NCBI GenBank assembly: GCA_029706075.1
Contig: JAINUG010000037.1
Location: forward strand, 3,399,127 to 3,463,126
Origin: Aldrovandia affinis
Taxonomy: Eukaryota > Chordata > Actinopteri > Notacanthiformes > Halosauridae
DNA: 64,000 nucleotides
Reading direction: 5' to 3'
The position numbers were made by a program, and so were the translations under genes. Below, piece by piece: positions 12,672 to 26,492 of the stretch (position 1 is its first letter; the number at the start of each line of letters is the position of its first letter). Below the pieces are notes generated by a model, which saw only the letters and a program-made list of their open reading frames with translations, was not told where the DNA came from and searched no databases.

Positions 12672-13182
12672 CAGTACCAGAGTACACCCTCCATCTGGAC
12701 TACGGTTAAGCGGTTAAGCAAGATAATGACCCGAAACACACCTTGAAGTTGTGCAAGAACTATCTGGTGAAGGGGGAATGTGAAGGACAACTCAAACTAA
12801 GGACCTGACCTGCCCAGTGTCCAGACCTCAATCCCATACAACTTGTATGGGATGAACTGGACAGAACAGTCAAAGCAAAGCAACCCACAAGTTTCTCTGG
12901 GAATTGCTGCAGGAGAGCTGGGAAAACATGTCGGGTGATTTCCTGCTGAAACTTATTAACCGAATGGCCCCTGTTTGTAAGGCTATTCTCACGCCGAAGG
13001 GTGACTATTTTGAGGAATCCAAGATTCAATTTTCAATACAATTTTCTTGAACATTGCTTTGATGTTCCTTTTGTTTATCGTTACATGTGTTTTTTTAAAG
13101 AAACTTACATGGTGTAAAACATTGTGAATTATGAGATAAACCTAGTTTCCAGCAGGTGTACTCAAACTTTTGACTGGTACTG
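12672..13182 (+). mobile_element. Internally deleted Tc1 derivative, copy A (511 bp)
   Basis: It is flanked by TA at 12670-12671 and 13183-13184. The right end complements to CAGTACCAGTCAAAAGTTTG. The left end keeps only CAGTACCAG before jumping to AGTACACCCTCCATCTGG, so about 10 bp of the left inverted repeat are lost. The inner part carries the same C-terminal transposase segment as copy B in plus orientation (CCCAGTGTCCAGACCTCAAT, equivalent to the CPDLNP catalytic stretch), with frame damage. Confidence 0.88.
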
Positions 13183-13550
13183 TACATGTATAAATATGTA
13201 TATATACCATACCATATCTCTATCTGAATGCATTTTACCTCTACTCTGACATGCCTTAATATTGCAATATTAAGAAAAAACTTGTTTAGTATTCATTTGC
13301 ATCATGCATATTTTGATGTTTTCTTTCTACTTATAACACTGGAGTGCATTTTACAATAGGCAAAATCATTTATCTGACAATTGACCCTTCGCTAAACCAC
13401 GCCCCAAAACGCAAACTGGCCAATCACAGCGCCGTGTTTTACATACTCTGACAGAGGTCCGACAGTTTTTTGCTGCACTCCATTGACTTTGACGCAAAAA
13501 TTAGAGATTTTCTTCATTTTCGAGCTGGTTTTGTGGATTTTTAGCTAATT

Positions 13551-13670
13551 ATGGTTAAACGTTGTGCCTGGGGCACTTGTAACAGTGACACTCGTTACCC
13601 AGAGAGGTTGCAAGGAGATATACGTTTTTTTTCCTTTACAAAACCAAAATCAAATCCTGAAAAGTGTTAG
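13551..13670 (+). pseudogene. THAP-domain first-exon remnant
   Basis: An ATG at 13551 opens 39 codons beginning MVKRCAWGTCNSDTRYPERL and containing RFFSFTKPKSNPEKC before a stop at 13668. This matches the start of a THAP domain, a DNA-binding zinc finger with C-x(2-4)-C at its start, here C5 and C10. The lysine/proline stretch FxFxKPK is also typical. A GTGTTA right after the EK codons could be a splice donor. The piece that normally carries the conserved Trp and the Cys of the C-x2-H pair is missing. Confidence 0.75.
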
Positions 13671-13872
13671 CCAGCTAAGCTAACGTGGCTACGGTCTGGA
13701 TATACAGCTCCGGGTTGCAACGTTGGTAAAGTTAGACTAAATGTTAGCTTTGTTATTCGTGATCCAGCCAGCTTGCTAACGTTAAGATGTTACAGTAAAA
13801 CTCTAAAAAACCAAGTGGGTAACGTTACCTTGATGTCAAAATGTAATACTATTTTTTCATTACTATTTCAGC

Positions 13873-13930
13873 ACTTTGTCAATGGGAAGCCCAGTCCCGA
13901 GTACCCAAATCTTGTGGAAGACTGGGCTGA
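13873..13930 (+). pseudogene. THAP-domain second-exon remnant
   Basis: After an acceptor-like TTACTATTTCAG the frame reads HFVNGKPSPEYPNLVEDW, the end of a THAP domain (family pattern CxxHF-x-GKP). It continues open to about 13990 without recognisable homology. With the fragment at 13551 it shows that a spliced THAP gene existed here and lost the part in between. Confidence 0.68.
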
Positions 13931-14493
13931 CACACTGCTGATATTTTTTGCTTTACAGAGGTCCAGGGTATGGAGCTACCTGTGGAGCTAATCAGAGTAA
14001 TGTCGTTACAGCACACTATAGGCGACTAATGTTACGTTAGTTAGCTAATGCTAGCTAACTTACTACTGAATGTAACGTTATATAGGCCTACTGCTTTTGC
14101 TTTTTAATGATTGTAATAGTGAATAGAGACCTACCCAGCTTTACAGGAACAGTGTTGCTCCTTAATGTCGTTGTCCTCTGTCTCAATCGCCAGGTGATGC
14201 AGTGGTTCACTTTTACTCTGATCTGTAGGCTTTCGCTTCTATCTTAATTTTTTTTTACGTCATTTTGTTGCTGAGTCAGTGTGATATCTTGAATATAACC
14301 TTCAAATGCATATTGTAGACCCTTCTGTCTGCTTCTATCTGAAATCGCTTTTTCTATTTTCCAAAAATTGGACAATATTTCTCCAGGGAGTGCAGTTAGC
14401 GACATTGCGAGCGCCATGCTGGCTCCGAAAGCTTGACGGACTTAGCAACAATAACTAAGGGGGGCGTGGTTTAGCGAAGGGTCAATTGTCTCT

Positions 14494-16403
<1,910 letters not shown>

Positions 16404-16678
16404 TATTCGGCTGGCCTGTTGTCTGTTGTTATAGGCCTTGGAGAGATCGCTCAGCCATTTGGCGTTCAAGTATTTATGATTTAAGTATTTATGGTCACTG
16501 AATTAACACTGGTTTTGCTACTCCCAGATGTATTGCAATAACTGTTGTACATATGAGTGAGGTTGTTTCAGGGTCAGTGGGGATCCGTGGCTGGGTGCAT
16601 TGGCCACAGCTGTGAATACAATATCTCAATTCTCAATTTCAGTCTATGACAAAGGTGTGTTAGAAATATAGAGAATGG

Positions 16679-17009
16679 GGGCCTCCCGCGTGGTCCAGTC
16701 GGCTCTGGCCAGGAGTGCCACCAGGGGGCGGCGATTGGCTGTCCGCCCCAGGGAGGGGGGAGGGAAGCCAACAGGACGTTCGCTGCGCATAAGAGTGGCC
16801 CTGTAGTACCGGGTTACGGTCGACGGCCTGGTGAGTGCCGTCTCGGAGGAGACGTTACTTCGCCTTTGTCACTACCGGTCACAGGACTACGGCAGCGAAC
16901 TCACATTACTACGGGGGGATTGACTTAAAAAATAGCGGGTCTAATTGGCTACTAAATTGGGATAAAATGGGATAAAATCTGAAACAATTTTCTTTTTTTT
17001 TCTTTTTTA
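16679..17009 (+). mobile_element. GC-rich SINE, copy with a shortened tRNA head
   Basis: GGCCTCCCGCGTGGTCCAGT leads directly into CGGCTCTGGCCAGGAGTGCC, so most of the tRNA-like head including box B is deleted. The body contains CCAGGGGGCGGCGATTGG. GAGAATGG flanks it (16671-16678 and 17014-17021). Confidence 0.78.
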
Positions 17010-17021
17010 TAAAGAGAATGG

Positions 17022-19396
17022 ATAACCTACCCCTGTCCAAGGCGCAGGGACCTGAAATATTATGGTGAAAACATCTGCCTCGAAGCTCTACCAATATAAT
17101 GACCTATTACATGTATATGTACTAAACTCTTGACACTAAAGATTTCATTTACTATGGAGTACTAGAGTATTACCACAGTTCACACAGTATACTGCAGATC
17201 TCCATTGGCTTTTTGGGAATTATAATGGTATCATTGTATTACACAAAAGCTACCACTGGATGGAGCTCTGTATTAATTTCAACTCAGTACTTCCAGAAAA
17301 TCATATGGATTAGATGGTGTTGAATTTATCCTCAGGACTGTGGTAAGATGATGAATCATCATGGAACAAAGACAGAATATGCAGGCAAATCTGAGCAATG
17401 ATTATTTAGTTGCAATCTTGGTTATGTGGCACATGCAATCAATGTCTTGTTTATAATAACGCCAACCCTCAATGGAATAGAACTCAGCAACGAAAAATAA
17501 GCAACACATTGAAACACGTACCATACGATGCGCTTCAAACCTACATGATATATCTACAATATCATGCAAACCCCGGCTTCTATCATCCCTGGAACGTTAC
17601 TATTTTCTATCAGCAAAACACCATAATCAGATACCATGTAACATCACTGCTCTGTTTTGCGGCAACCATATACCTGACCAATGGTCGTGAACATGGACTG
17701 CGGTCAACATCAAATGACCTTCATGACTGATGCTTGCAGGTTGTTTTTTTTATCCATATATTGGTTTTCAAATAATTAACCCACTCAACGGTTATAAGAT
17801 TCAGTCCACGGCACCTTTAGGGGCGAACAGCAACAATCGGAGCCTCGTCAAACATACTTGACGTTGATAGACATATCATGCATCGCTATAAAGCTGAGCT
17901 TTATAATGGTCTAAAATTATTATTGTTTGTTTCTGAGGGTGTGTATACAATTTACAAGCAACAATCACTCCCCACAGCAAAGTAACATGATTATTAACAA
18001 TTTTGTCAAGTGTGCATAATGAAAACATTAGAAAATAATATTTAACGAGAGCTTAAATAGTCAAACTATTAGGCCAAAGGGAACGCTGTGGAATTAGCCA
18101 TATACAGGCGAGTTTTCTGAGAGTGCAATTGAGTCTACTTACTTTTTTACAACAATAACTGAAGTCAATCTAAATTAAAATAATAATAATTTTAGACCTT
18201 CCCTGTCATCTGACGTGTTTATTTTATTACAATTTCATTTTTTAAAGTGATACAGCCTCTATGGTAGTACGCCATCTGAATGCATGTTTATGAAGCTCGC
18301 ATGGAGACGGTACTGGGGTTTTTGTGGTGCACCTCACTTTTTAAACAATATCAAACAATCTACAATGACAACAATGAGTAGAGGAATGATTTTTGGCTTT
18401 AGAAAACGAGAACACCTGTCCGTACATTACCGCAAAGGGGTTATGAGGGGGAAAATGATAAAAGTGTGCTTTCTAACATATATTACAATTAAAAGCAATT
18501 TCTCAAGGTAAACTATTAAACTACGATCCTTCCAGGCAAAGCTTACACTGGTTTGCTTTGTGAAATTGTCCTGAAACAGTATGTCAAAAATAGGGTTGTC
18601 AAATTCTGGGAATTCTCAAAACAGGAAACTTTCCATGTAAATTTATGGGAATGTATAATGATGGGACATGAACTGTTCCATACAAATGAAAACAGGCTTT
18701 TAAACTTTCTTGAACTTGCAAGTTGTAACATCCAATTAATGAACTAGTCTAGGTTAGCTACAGTATTAGCAGCAAGCAAAGCTACTAGGTCGAATTATGA
18801 ACTCTATGACATTTTTACTGTATCATCAGGCTATTATACCACTAAAAATGTACCTAAATTACGATAGCATGTGTCTGTGTCAAACTGCGGTTGGTCAACC
18901 CGATTGTAGAAGGTAGGATGCTCTGACAAAATGTTTTCTTGACGATCATGTGATTGAAGCATGACCTTGTAAGACGCTGCTTCACCAATAGGGGAAGCAA
19001 ATGGCTCATCAACCTTGTCAGGAGGACACAGTCTTACATATCGATTGGTAAGAAGCACACACAAAAAGGCGAAGACACTGTTCACTTGGCAACCGTATTA
19101 AGATTCTGTGTGAACAAGTAGAGGACTACTCTATGCACCCAGAGTTAAAGCAGTCAAAGACAGTCAGGGCATTAGACTGGCCCAGGTGGGCAAGGCAACT
19201 TGATTGATGGCATCTTATTGATTATGGATGATTGATTACAGGATCCAGCGTGGGTGCAGAGTGGCATGATGAACTGAAGCTCTGCTGTAATACAGATTAT
19301 TATGGCAGCTGGTGGAAAATAATTCCAGCAGTTGTGGCACAGATGACCAAAATATTTGAATGCCGTCGTTGATATTTAATCACATTTACAATTTTA
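17022..19396. other. Unique AT-rich DNA, no gene seen
   Basis: A GGGAATTCTC/GGAAACTTTCC-like stretch near 18600-18730 resembles degraded fish repeats, too weak to call. Confidence 0.4.
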
Positions 19397-19563
19397 CAAA
19401 AACCTCTCAGCTCTGTCGTGATATTTCAGTGAGTCCAACATATTCTAGGTACAATGGATCTGTAGAATAAATTCAGGCATTGACACCACTGAATGTCACT
19501 CAATAGGCTATAACAAATATTAGCAAATTACAGTATTTGTTTATCCAGTTCAAATGCAACTTA
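19397..19563 (+). repeat. Local duplication, copy 1
   Basis: From CAAAAACCTCTCAGCTCTG to TTCAAATGCAACTT it matches 20282-20490 closely. It does not match any repeat I recognise. Confidence 0.85.
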
Positions 19564-20281
19564 AATGCAAAATCAGCATAGACTTTGTGTGTGTATGAAC
19601 AGTGCCAAGGCATAAGAGGTAAGTGTGCATAATTAATGTTACTATTCCATAGCATAACTCACAAAGGACAGGGTTTCCCAACTTAGAATATGTATTTCAA
19701 ATTACAACCAGCAATGTATCCCAAAAAATACAATCACAGCTGAAAAGGATGAACAAAATGACTAACAAATAGAAGATTACAAAGAGCACTCCCCAGATAC
19801 AATGAACAGTATGTGAGCCTTATTGTGGCACAGTGCACATTCCAACTAAACGTTCACATCAAACAATACAGTTGAGACAACTCATATGTATGAGCCGAGT
19901 ACCAACTGTCAATAGCATTTTTCAGCTCTGCTTAATCTGAGTGCGTTAGATGACAGAACACAGACAAAGGGGCCATGTTGTGCATATGGGAAGTGTTTGA
20001 GGGTATTCGCTCTGCCAGCACTAGATGGCACAAGAACCAAAGGAGTTTCAGGCCAACTGACAAGCTTGTTTTGAATTGAGCAAAGGGAATTGAACTATAA
20101 TCGCTATACAGTGATCCACAGCTCCTTTTTCTCGACAGAGGACTGAAGAAAAAACAGAAATGGCCATTAATCAGTAAGAAGAACACAGCTCTCAACATCA
20201 ATGTGAAAGGTTTCCATCCAGCACATTTTAAGTGTACCGGGGTTGCTGTACAGGCTCCTTTTGCTGGATATTGTTCACAGG

Positions 20282-20490
20282 CAAAAACCTCTCAGCTCTG
20301 CCGTGATACATTTATTTAAGTGAGTCCAACATATTCTAGATACAATGGATCTGTAGAATAAATTCAGGCATTGACACCACTGGATGTCATTCAATATGCT
20401 GGAATGAATAGGCTAGAATGACAAGACTGCGATCCCTTTAAAAATATTAGAAAATTACAGTATTTGTTTTTCAAATTCAAATGCAACTTA
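20282..20490 (+). repeat. Local duplication, copy 2
   Basis: Same order and strand as copy 1, about 0.9 kb away, with an extra segment of about 40 bp around 20400-20440 (GGAATGAATAGGCTAGAATG) and small indels. Confidence 0.85.
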
Positions 20491-22660
20491 GCATTCTTTT
20501 TCTCGTGTCAAGAAATGTGTTATTTTTAATCCTACATAACGTAGGTTGTAATCCTACACATCCAGTTATGTAGACGGCAAACACATTTCTCATTTTTCAG
20601 CCAAGCAGTACTGACGGTACATTGTGCGCTTTGGGACTGTACTGACCAGTGCGGACAGATGCATTACCAAGCGCCCCTCTGCATGTTACAATCATCATCT
20701 GATGCACATGACTGGGCGAGCAAACATACATCTACACATTCCAAAGTGTCCCTGCACAAAGCCTTATGATCCTTCAAGCTCATTAACAATCTTTCTGTAT
20801 TAACCTCTGCTGTGTATCAGTGAAGTAGATTACTGGAACTCTATTAACAAACCAAAAGGAACACAGCAATAGCTCCATTATATATACTTGTGTAGTCTTG
20901 CACCAGACCAGAATGTAATACAAAAGGCATACAGCTTCATTAAATTTGGTCATAAAATATTTGCCATACCTCCTTGGCTCTTGATGTCCATAATAACCAA
21001 TGTGACTGAATCCAATCAGCGGGCATTAGATTTAATTTGCTTGGCATTTCACAGACAGGAATGTATTCATGACAGAGAACGCCCACAATAGTAATCACAG
21101 AACAAGGACACAGGAGAGCATGCCTCATTATACCGGTCTCTGTGCTGCCACAGAATGACTTCAGTTTCTGTGCCCACAAGAGAGGAGAATTCCCAGAATG
21201 TTTAGAGAGAATATTTAGAATTCTGCTCCAGGATTCTGAGCTCTTCATTCACATTCTGCAAATACCAATGGTTTATTTCAACAGATTATGTTCCCAGAAC
21301 TTAATTAACACTATTCTGCAAAAAAACTGTCCGCAGCTGGTTTCAGTGTAAGATAATATTTTCTGACAGCCCCTGAGCATGCCAACTGATATGGCAACAA
21401 TGAAATAAACAAGGGAGTTATTTGTCAACCACTGCAAAGAAAATGGAACAAAATTAACTATTAAATGCTACCTAATATTGTTTACAGACTTTAGAATTTA
21501 TATTATGCTTCTAATAACACAAGCCATTTAGACTGAAGAGGTGTTCATGGGAAAAACAACATTAGCTAGCTGACTGAGAGCATAACAACAGCTGATAAGC
21601 AATAATGAAGGGAACGGTGAAAGGTCTGTGAAGCAAACAAGTGTACAATGCTTTTAAATTTAGAAGCAGTAAATTGGTTTCTCGTACGGTGTGATACATA
21701 GCTTTCAAAGAATCTTGCCTCCGTTTTAATTGCGTAAACAAATCAGGGAACAGGTGAGACTGTGGAGCAGAAGCTCACTCTGGCACATTTTATCTTACAG
21801 TGCATTATCCAGACTTTATACAGACCCTCTGACGAATGCCCAGATTAAAGACAATAATGATGAAAGAAGACCAGGGCTGTGATTTTGAGAAAGGAAGTCT
21901 TGGCGAATGAAGGAAAGTATCCAAAACTTGTTTTTTTCTGCTGCAGTAACCTCAGGTTGAACAATTGCTTCTTTTGACAGCCCCTGACTTCACAGACACT
22001 GCCTGAATTTGACTAGACCCCATCTTACGTTGGAAAAACACACTTGCAAACTGCTGCATAAACACGAGTGGTGAATCGGTTCAAATGCTCTACGTCCGCG
22101 AGCTACAATTTCTGCTGCACCTATCCCATTTAAATTGGCTGTGACCTGCGCATGACCCTGGCTGATGTTCATGGGACTATTAAACCTCCCTTGAATGGGG
22201 GGGATGGTTCAAATGAAGATCCTTCTGTCACAGTAAAATGGGGCCATTTCAAGAACAAAAGCTACTCACTGAAAACCTTCCCAGTTGGTTGCCATTAAAA
22301 CCCCTGGCATTATAAACATCCCATTTAGTGATTACGCCTGTTTTTCAGAATTAAAGTACCCCTGTGATTTCCTTATCGCTCGTCTGCTCCCCCAACCACG
22401 ATCATCAGACAGGCAATCATTCAGCCACAAGGAAATATATCCAGGTCTGGCTTGGATCTTTGGGAAGAACAGGATTCTTAGAATAGGATGCTGACCACAT
22501 TGGCAAAGCCTGCTGACGCCTGCCAGTAAAATTATCAGGTGTAATAGAAGACGGCTTTACATTGCACAAAGGGTCTCGTGCCGTATTTACTAGGCTGACC
22601 CTGAGGACCTACTACTGCCTTAAACATCCCAGAGCACAGCAGTGACTCAAGACTCAAGTG
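20491..22660. other. Unique DNA, no gene seen
   Basis: Only short frames. 22280-22500 is GC-balanced and non-repetitive, without further support. Confidence 0.4.
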
Positions 22661-22668
22661 CTGCTTTG

Positions 22669-23462
22669 TAGGGGTGCACCAATCGATCAGGCCATGATTC
22701 AAAATCGGTCAAAAATTGGTAATCGGCCACCTCAACATGATGTTAAGCAAGCTTGTACCATAGAAAACCATGTACTCAGGGAAACATAAGATTCCGTACT
22801 ACAACGAGCTAGCAGTAACAACAAATGTTACCTCTTGAAATATTGGCGATTTTAGGCTATCGATGATAGTGGTGTTTTACCATAGGGAATGTGGTGATTT
22901 GCTTTGATTCTGATCAATAATCGAGCAAAACTAGCAAAGCAGAGACTGACAAGGAATTAGTTTTGAGTGCAATTCACAGGGAAGATAAAGGAGATAATAA
23001 AACGAATAATGTATAAGTTGTCCGTTGTTAGTAACAGTTACTACCCACTAGTTAGCTAGCTAACTAGATCAAACTTTGATGAGGTTAGCAAGCTAACTGT
23101 TAGCTAGCAAGAAAATGTTTATTTTGTTGCTCGTTTGCTATGTGATGTTAGACATGTACAATATAGACATAAGACAGACATATTTAAACAGAGTTCATTG
23201 GATCAAAAACACTTGATACAGGCCATGAACAAATGTCTTTGCTGTTTTTGTGTGGCTTTGGGTTTGTTTTTCTTTTAATAATTTTACTTCAATTAAAGGT
23301 TAAATTTCTGTCATATTTTGAGTCTAAGATCAAGCTGATGAACAACAAAGACATTTTTTCATAGCCTGTTTTGCTCATCTTCACCAAGGGTGCCAATAAT
23401 TCCAGAGGGCACTGTATATATATTTAATTAATAAATTAAAAATACAGATCGGTGCACCCCTA
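22669..23462. mobile_element. hAT-like element of about 0.8 kb (TAGGGGTGCACC ends)
   Basis: The left end TAGGGGTGCACCAATCGATC and right end, complemented TAGGGGTGCACCGATC, are inverted copies. The outside 8-mers CTGCTTTG (22661-22668) and TTGCTTTC (23463-23470) agree at 6 of 8 positions. No transposase is visible. The right part includes a Tc1 terminus (about 23350-23413) and the middle has GTTAGCTAGC-rich sequence. Confidence 0.65.
23140..23414 (-). mobile_element. Tc1-type terminus embedded in the hAT-like element
   Basis: Complemented from 23413 it reads CAGTGCCCTCTGGAATTATT then GGCACCCTTGGTGAAGATGA, a Tc1-family inverted end flanked by TA at 23414-23415. The partner end is not found, and the leftward limit is approximate. 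Confidence 0.55.
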
Positions 23463-24278
23463 TTGCTTTCATACTGTAAAGCGCATGGGCCTTCAAGGCA
23501 CAGTGGCTCCAGTGGCAGACCCTGTGGACCTGACCTGCTATTACTCCTTCATCAATGCATTCAGATGTGCTAGCCCGGGCATGGCTGTTTGTCATGATAA
23601 CACAATCCTGTGTGATGCATAGTTAATTTGTTTCTCTAAAGTAATGACCTGGGATATTAACGGTCACCCCCGGCATGTGTCTTGTGCATTCTTTTGCCTC
23701 ACTGCCAGGAATTAGCATTCAAGTCATAATCATGTTCCTTTTAGGTTTCATCACATGCAGGAACACAAAGGCAAGACAATTAACCTGCACTGTTAAGTGG
23801 ACCAGTGTAGAACACCAAAACAGCTATAGAAAATGTTCACATGTATAATTCATATCAGATAACACAAAGGGCAGGTTTAAAGTGTCTGATATCCTCATTA
23901 GAGACAAAGATTCATGGGATAGAAAAGAACATACAATTGAAAAACAAAACAGTTATGTGGCTCCAATAATGTGAATTATTGCTGTTTGCATCACATTTAT
24001 TAACGGAGGCTGATAAAATGCATATGCATACAAATTCAAAAAAACGTGTATATTGCTTATCCAATAACACAATATAAACAGAATATAACCTATATAAAAT
24101 TATTCACACCCTTGATAAAGATAGCAAAAAAAGGCTATATAGAATAAACAATACAGGTAATGAGCTATAGTGTATGCTCAAATAAATGGGAAAATTATAT
24201 TATTTCATATGAATACAATTGCTCAGAATAAATGTTTTTTAACAAGTAATATATTTTTTTCTTCAAAAAGATGTGTGA

Positions 24279-24653
24279 TGGCCTCCCATTGGTGTAGCGG
24301 TAAGAATGTTTGACGCTGCCCACTGCGACCGGGTTTCGATTCCATCTAGGTCACGCCAGTTCACCTCTGGTCGGGAGTGCCACTAGGGGGCGGCAATTGG
24401 CTGTGTGCCCCAGGGAGTGGGGAGGGAAGCTGATATGAGCGCGCTGCATATATGAGTGGTCCTGTGTGTTACGGTGACCGTGGCAGGTGCCGGCTCGGAG
24501 GAGGCGGTACAGCGCCCACTATCGGTATCAGGACTACGGCAGCAACCTCTCATACGAGGGTGGGGATAATTGACATGAAAAAGAGAGGGTACAATTGGCA
24601 ACTGAAAGTAGGGAGAAAAATGGCTGAAGAAAAGCATAAACAGGAGAGAGAAA
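24279..24653 (+). mobile_element. GC-rich tRNA-derived SINE with target duplication
   Basis: It starts GGCCTCCCATTGGTGTAGCG, with a pol III box-A-like GTAGCGGTAAGAATG and a box-B-like GTTTCGATTCC about 40 bp on. The body includes CACTAGGGGGCGGCAATTGG and ends A-rich. The 14-mer AAAAAGATGTGTGA occurs on both sides (24265-24278 and 24654-24667). It sits inside a Tc1 remnant and is the younger insertion. Confidence 0.85.
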
Positions 24654-25017
24654 AAAAAGATGTGTGACAATTATTCACACTTTAATAATAATTTTAAATA
24701 AAAACGTCATCTTCTATAGTGTTTTATTACATTGGTGAACATATTGGGGAGGGGATCATTGACCAATCCTCCATACAGAATCTTTCAACAACCTTCAAGT
24801 CCTTAGGTCTGTGTGCGTGGACTGCCCTCTTCAATACATTTTTTTTTTCCCCTTCCAAACAGGTGCAAGTCTGGAGACTGAGATGGCCAGTGCAAAACAG
24901 TAATTTTGTGGTCAGCTATCATTTCATGGTTGATTTTGAGATATGCTTGTGATCATTGTCTTGTTGAAGAAAGATCCATTTGCAGCCATGCAGGTTTGGT
25001 CCAATATAATATATAAT

Positions 25018-25168
25018 ATAATATATGCCATTTAGCAGACACTTTTATCCAAAGCGACTTACAGTACTGAATGCATACATTTTTCAGTATATGTGGTCCC
25101 AGTGGGAAATGAACCCACAACCTAAGCGTTGCTAATGCTGTGCTCTACCAACTGAGCCACACAGAACC
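25018..25168 (-). mobile_element. L2-tail SINE inside the Tc1 remnant
   Basis: The minus-strand head GTGTGGCTCAGTTGGTAGAG resembles a tRNA box A, with GGTTCATTTCC as box B. The tail CGCTTTGGATAAAAGTGTCT preserves the GGATA loop with compensating stem changes. The body is shorter than in the 11.8-kb copy. It splits the transposase between DNDHKH and GLMNPNKYQDI. Confidence 0.82.
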
Positions 25169-25296
25169 ATGTATATCTTGATACTTGTTGGGGTTCATGA
25201 GACCATTGACCTTAAAAAGAGCCCCAGGACCAGTAGATGCAAAAAACCCCATGACATAAAAAGACCCACTACCATATTTAACCGTAGGTATAGCTT

Positions 25297-25500
25297 ATTT
25301 TCAACATAAGCAACTTCTTCCTACACAAAAAACGCTGGTGTGCATGGACAAAAAGCTTAATTTTGGTCTCATCTGACCATAACAATCAGTTTGTCATTGT
25401 AACAGGGTGTTATGCTCAAACGAGACCACAATTGAGCTTTTTGGCCATGCAAACCAGCAGTGGGTTTTTGCTTCGGAAGAAGGGTGCTTATTTTGAAAAG
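25297..25500. repeat. Inverted duplication of a transposase segment (arms of about 90 bp, 25-bp loop)
   Basis: The left arm 25297-25383 and right arm 25409-25500 are imperfect complements, for example TTTGGTCTCATCTGACCATAAC against GTTATGCTCAAACGAGACCA. Both arms encode the same Tc1 peptide region in opposite directions (RPQLSFLAMQTSSGF on the plus strand). The loop is 25384-25408. Confidence 0.75.
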
Positions 25501-26492
25501 GATAAACCATTGGCAATAAACTATAATTTTGCTGCAATCTGTGGGTAAGGTGTCAGCTTCACACAAAAGTTACAGTAACTAATCAACAATCTTCATTTCC
25601 CCTCCAGCCTGGTGTACAAATTGTGCATAATGAACCAAGTAAAATCAATTGCCTACATTATTGTTTTGTATGAAAAAAAACAGCACAAATACATGATGCA
25701 TATGGAAATTGATTTTGTGCATTGTTGATTATTTTGCTTAATTTTCTTTTCATTAGAATGGTTCACAGCGTAGGCACTTCCTATATCTGTTGTTTTGCAA
25801 TGTTGCTGAACTTAAGCCATGATGAACGGGATGCTTAATAAAGGCTTGGGTTGGGTGATGTATCGTGACCGCAGCCCAAGTCCACCACATAGGATCCATG
25901 AATTGTATTTATTATGACTTGGAATTTCATCGCATCTTATTCAAAATATTGTTGTTACCGTGAATGGAAACACATGCTAGCTGGGCAGCCATGTCGGGCC
26001 TTCTGCATCCATCTAAATCGACGGCAGTTGCTATTTTGTTCTAGAGCATCAGAATATATCAGTTCTGCAGAATCTTAAGCATATCCATTGAAAACATCAC
26101 ACTAGACAAGACTGAAATTAAGATCAGCTAGAGTTTTGTATTTGATAGTGATTCTATATCAACGAGGTAGCCCTACATGTGGGATACTGAGGGGAGGGAA
26201 ATGATCTAAATTGTGGGATCCAATCACACTTCCAGTAGGAGAAAGCAAACAAAACCTTACAGCATGTTCTACTGTTGCAGGATTGGAGGGTAACTGATAT
26301 TCTCCTTTTCACATTGCAATGTGGAATTATGTGGTGCCATTTGTAAGTTTTTGCAATTTGAAATAGATCCTCCATTATTTCTGAGTCTTTCTATTGATAT
26401 ATTCTTATATTACTGATAAAGATCTGTACATTGTTACTTTCAATAATACAAAACCTCTGTTTGTATGAGTGTGTGCAACATTTTGAAAAAGC

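Larger units (their letters stand above)
13376..14490 (+). mobile_element. 1.1-kb DNA element with perfect 30-bp inverted ends and a THAP remnant
   Basis: 13376-13405 and the complement of 14461-14490 are identical over 30 bp, starting GACAATTGACCCTTCGCTAA. TCT lies directly outside both ends, a 3-bp duplication compatible with PIF/Harbinger-like elements, though THAP domains also occur in P and Kolobok elements. Inside are two pieces of a THAP zinc-finger domain in exon-like arrangement and no recognisable catalytic region. Identical ends suggest recent mobilisation in trans. Confidence 0.85.
24097..25500 (-). pseudogene. Tc1-like transposase remnant interrupted by two SINEs
   Basis: The left part (ATTATTCACACCCTTGATAA) resembles the inverted end of the Tc1 copy at 47470-48264. 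Read on the minus strand, 25172-25300 gives VKYGSGSF, FASTGPGALFKVNGLMNPN and KYQDI, and 24940-24975 gives FLQQDNDHKHISKSTMK, the second catalytic Asp region. 24870-24900 corresponds to the SPDL region, with frame errors. The order fits a Tc1 transposase. A GC-rich SINE (24279-24653) and an L2-tail SINE (25018-25168) were inserted later. The right side ends in an inverted duplication instead of a 5' end. Confidence 0.78.

Noticed and set aside
18590..18730. hAT-like degraded repeat with GGGAATT and GGAAACTTTCC pieces
   Set aside because: No inverted ends or target duplication could be identified.
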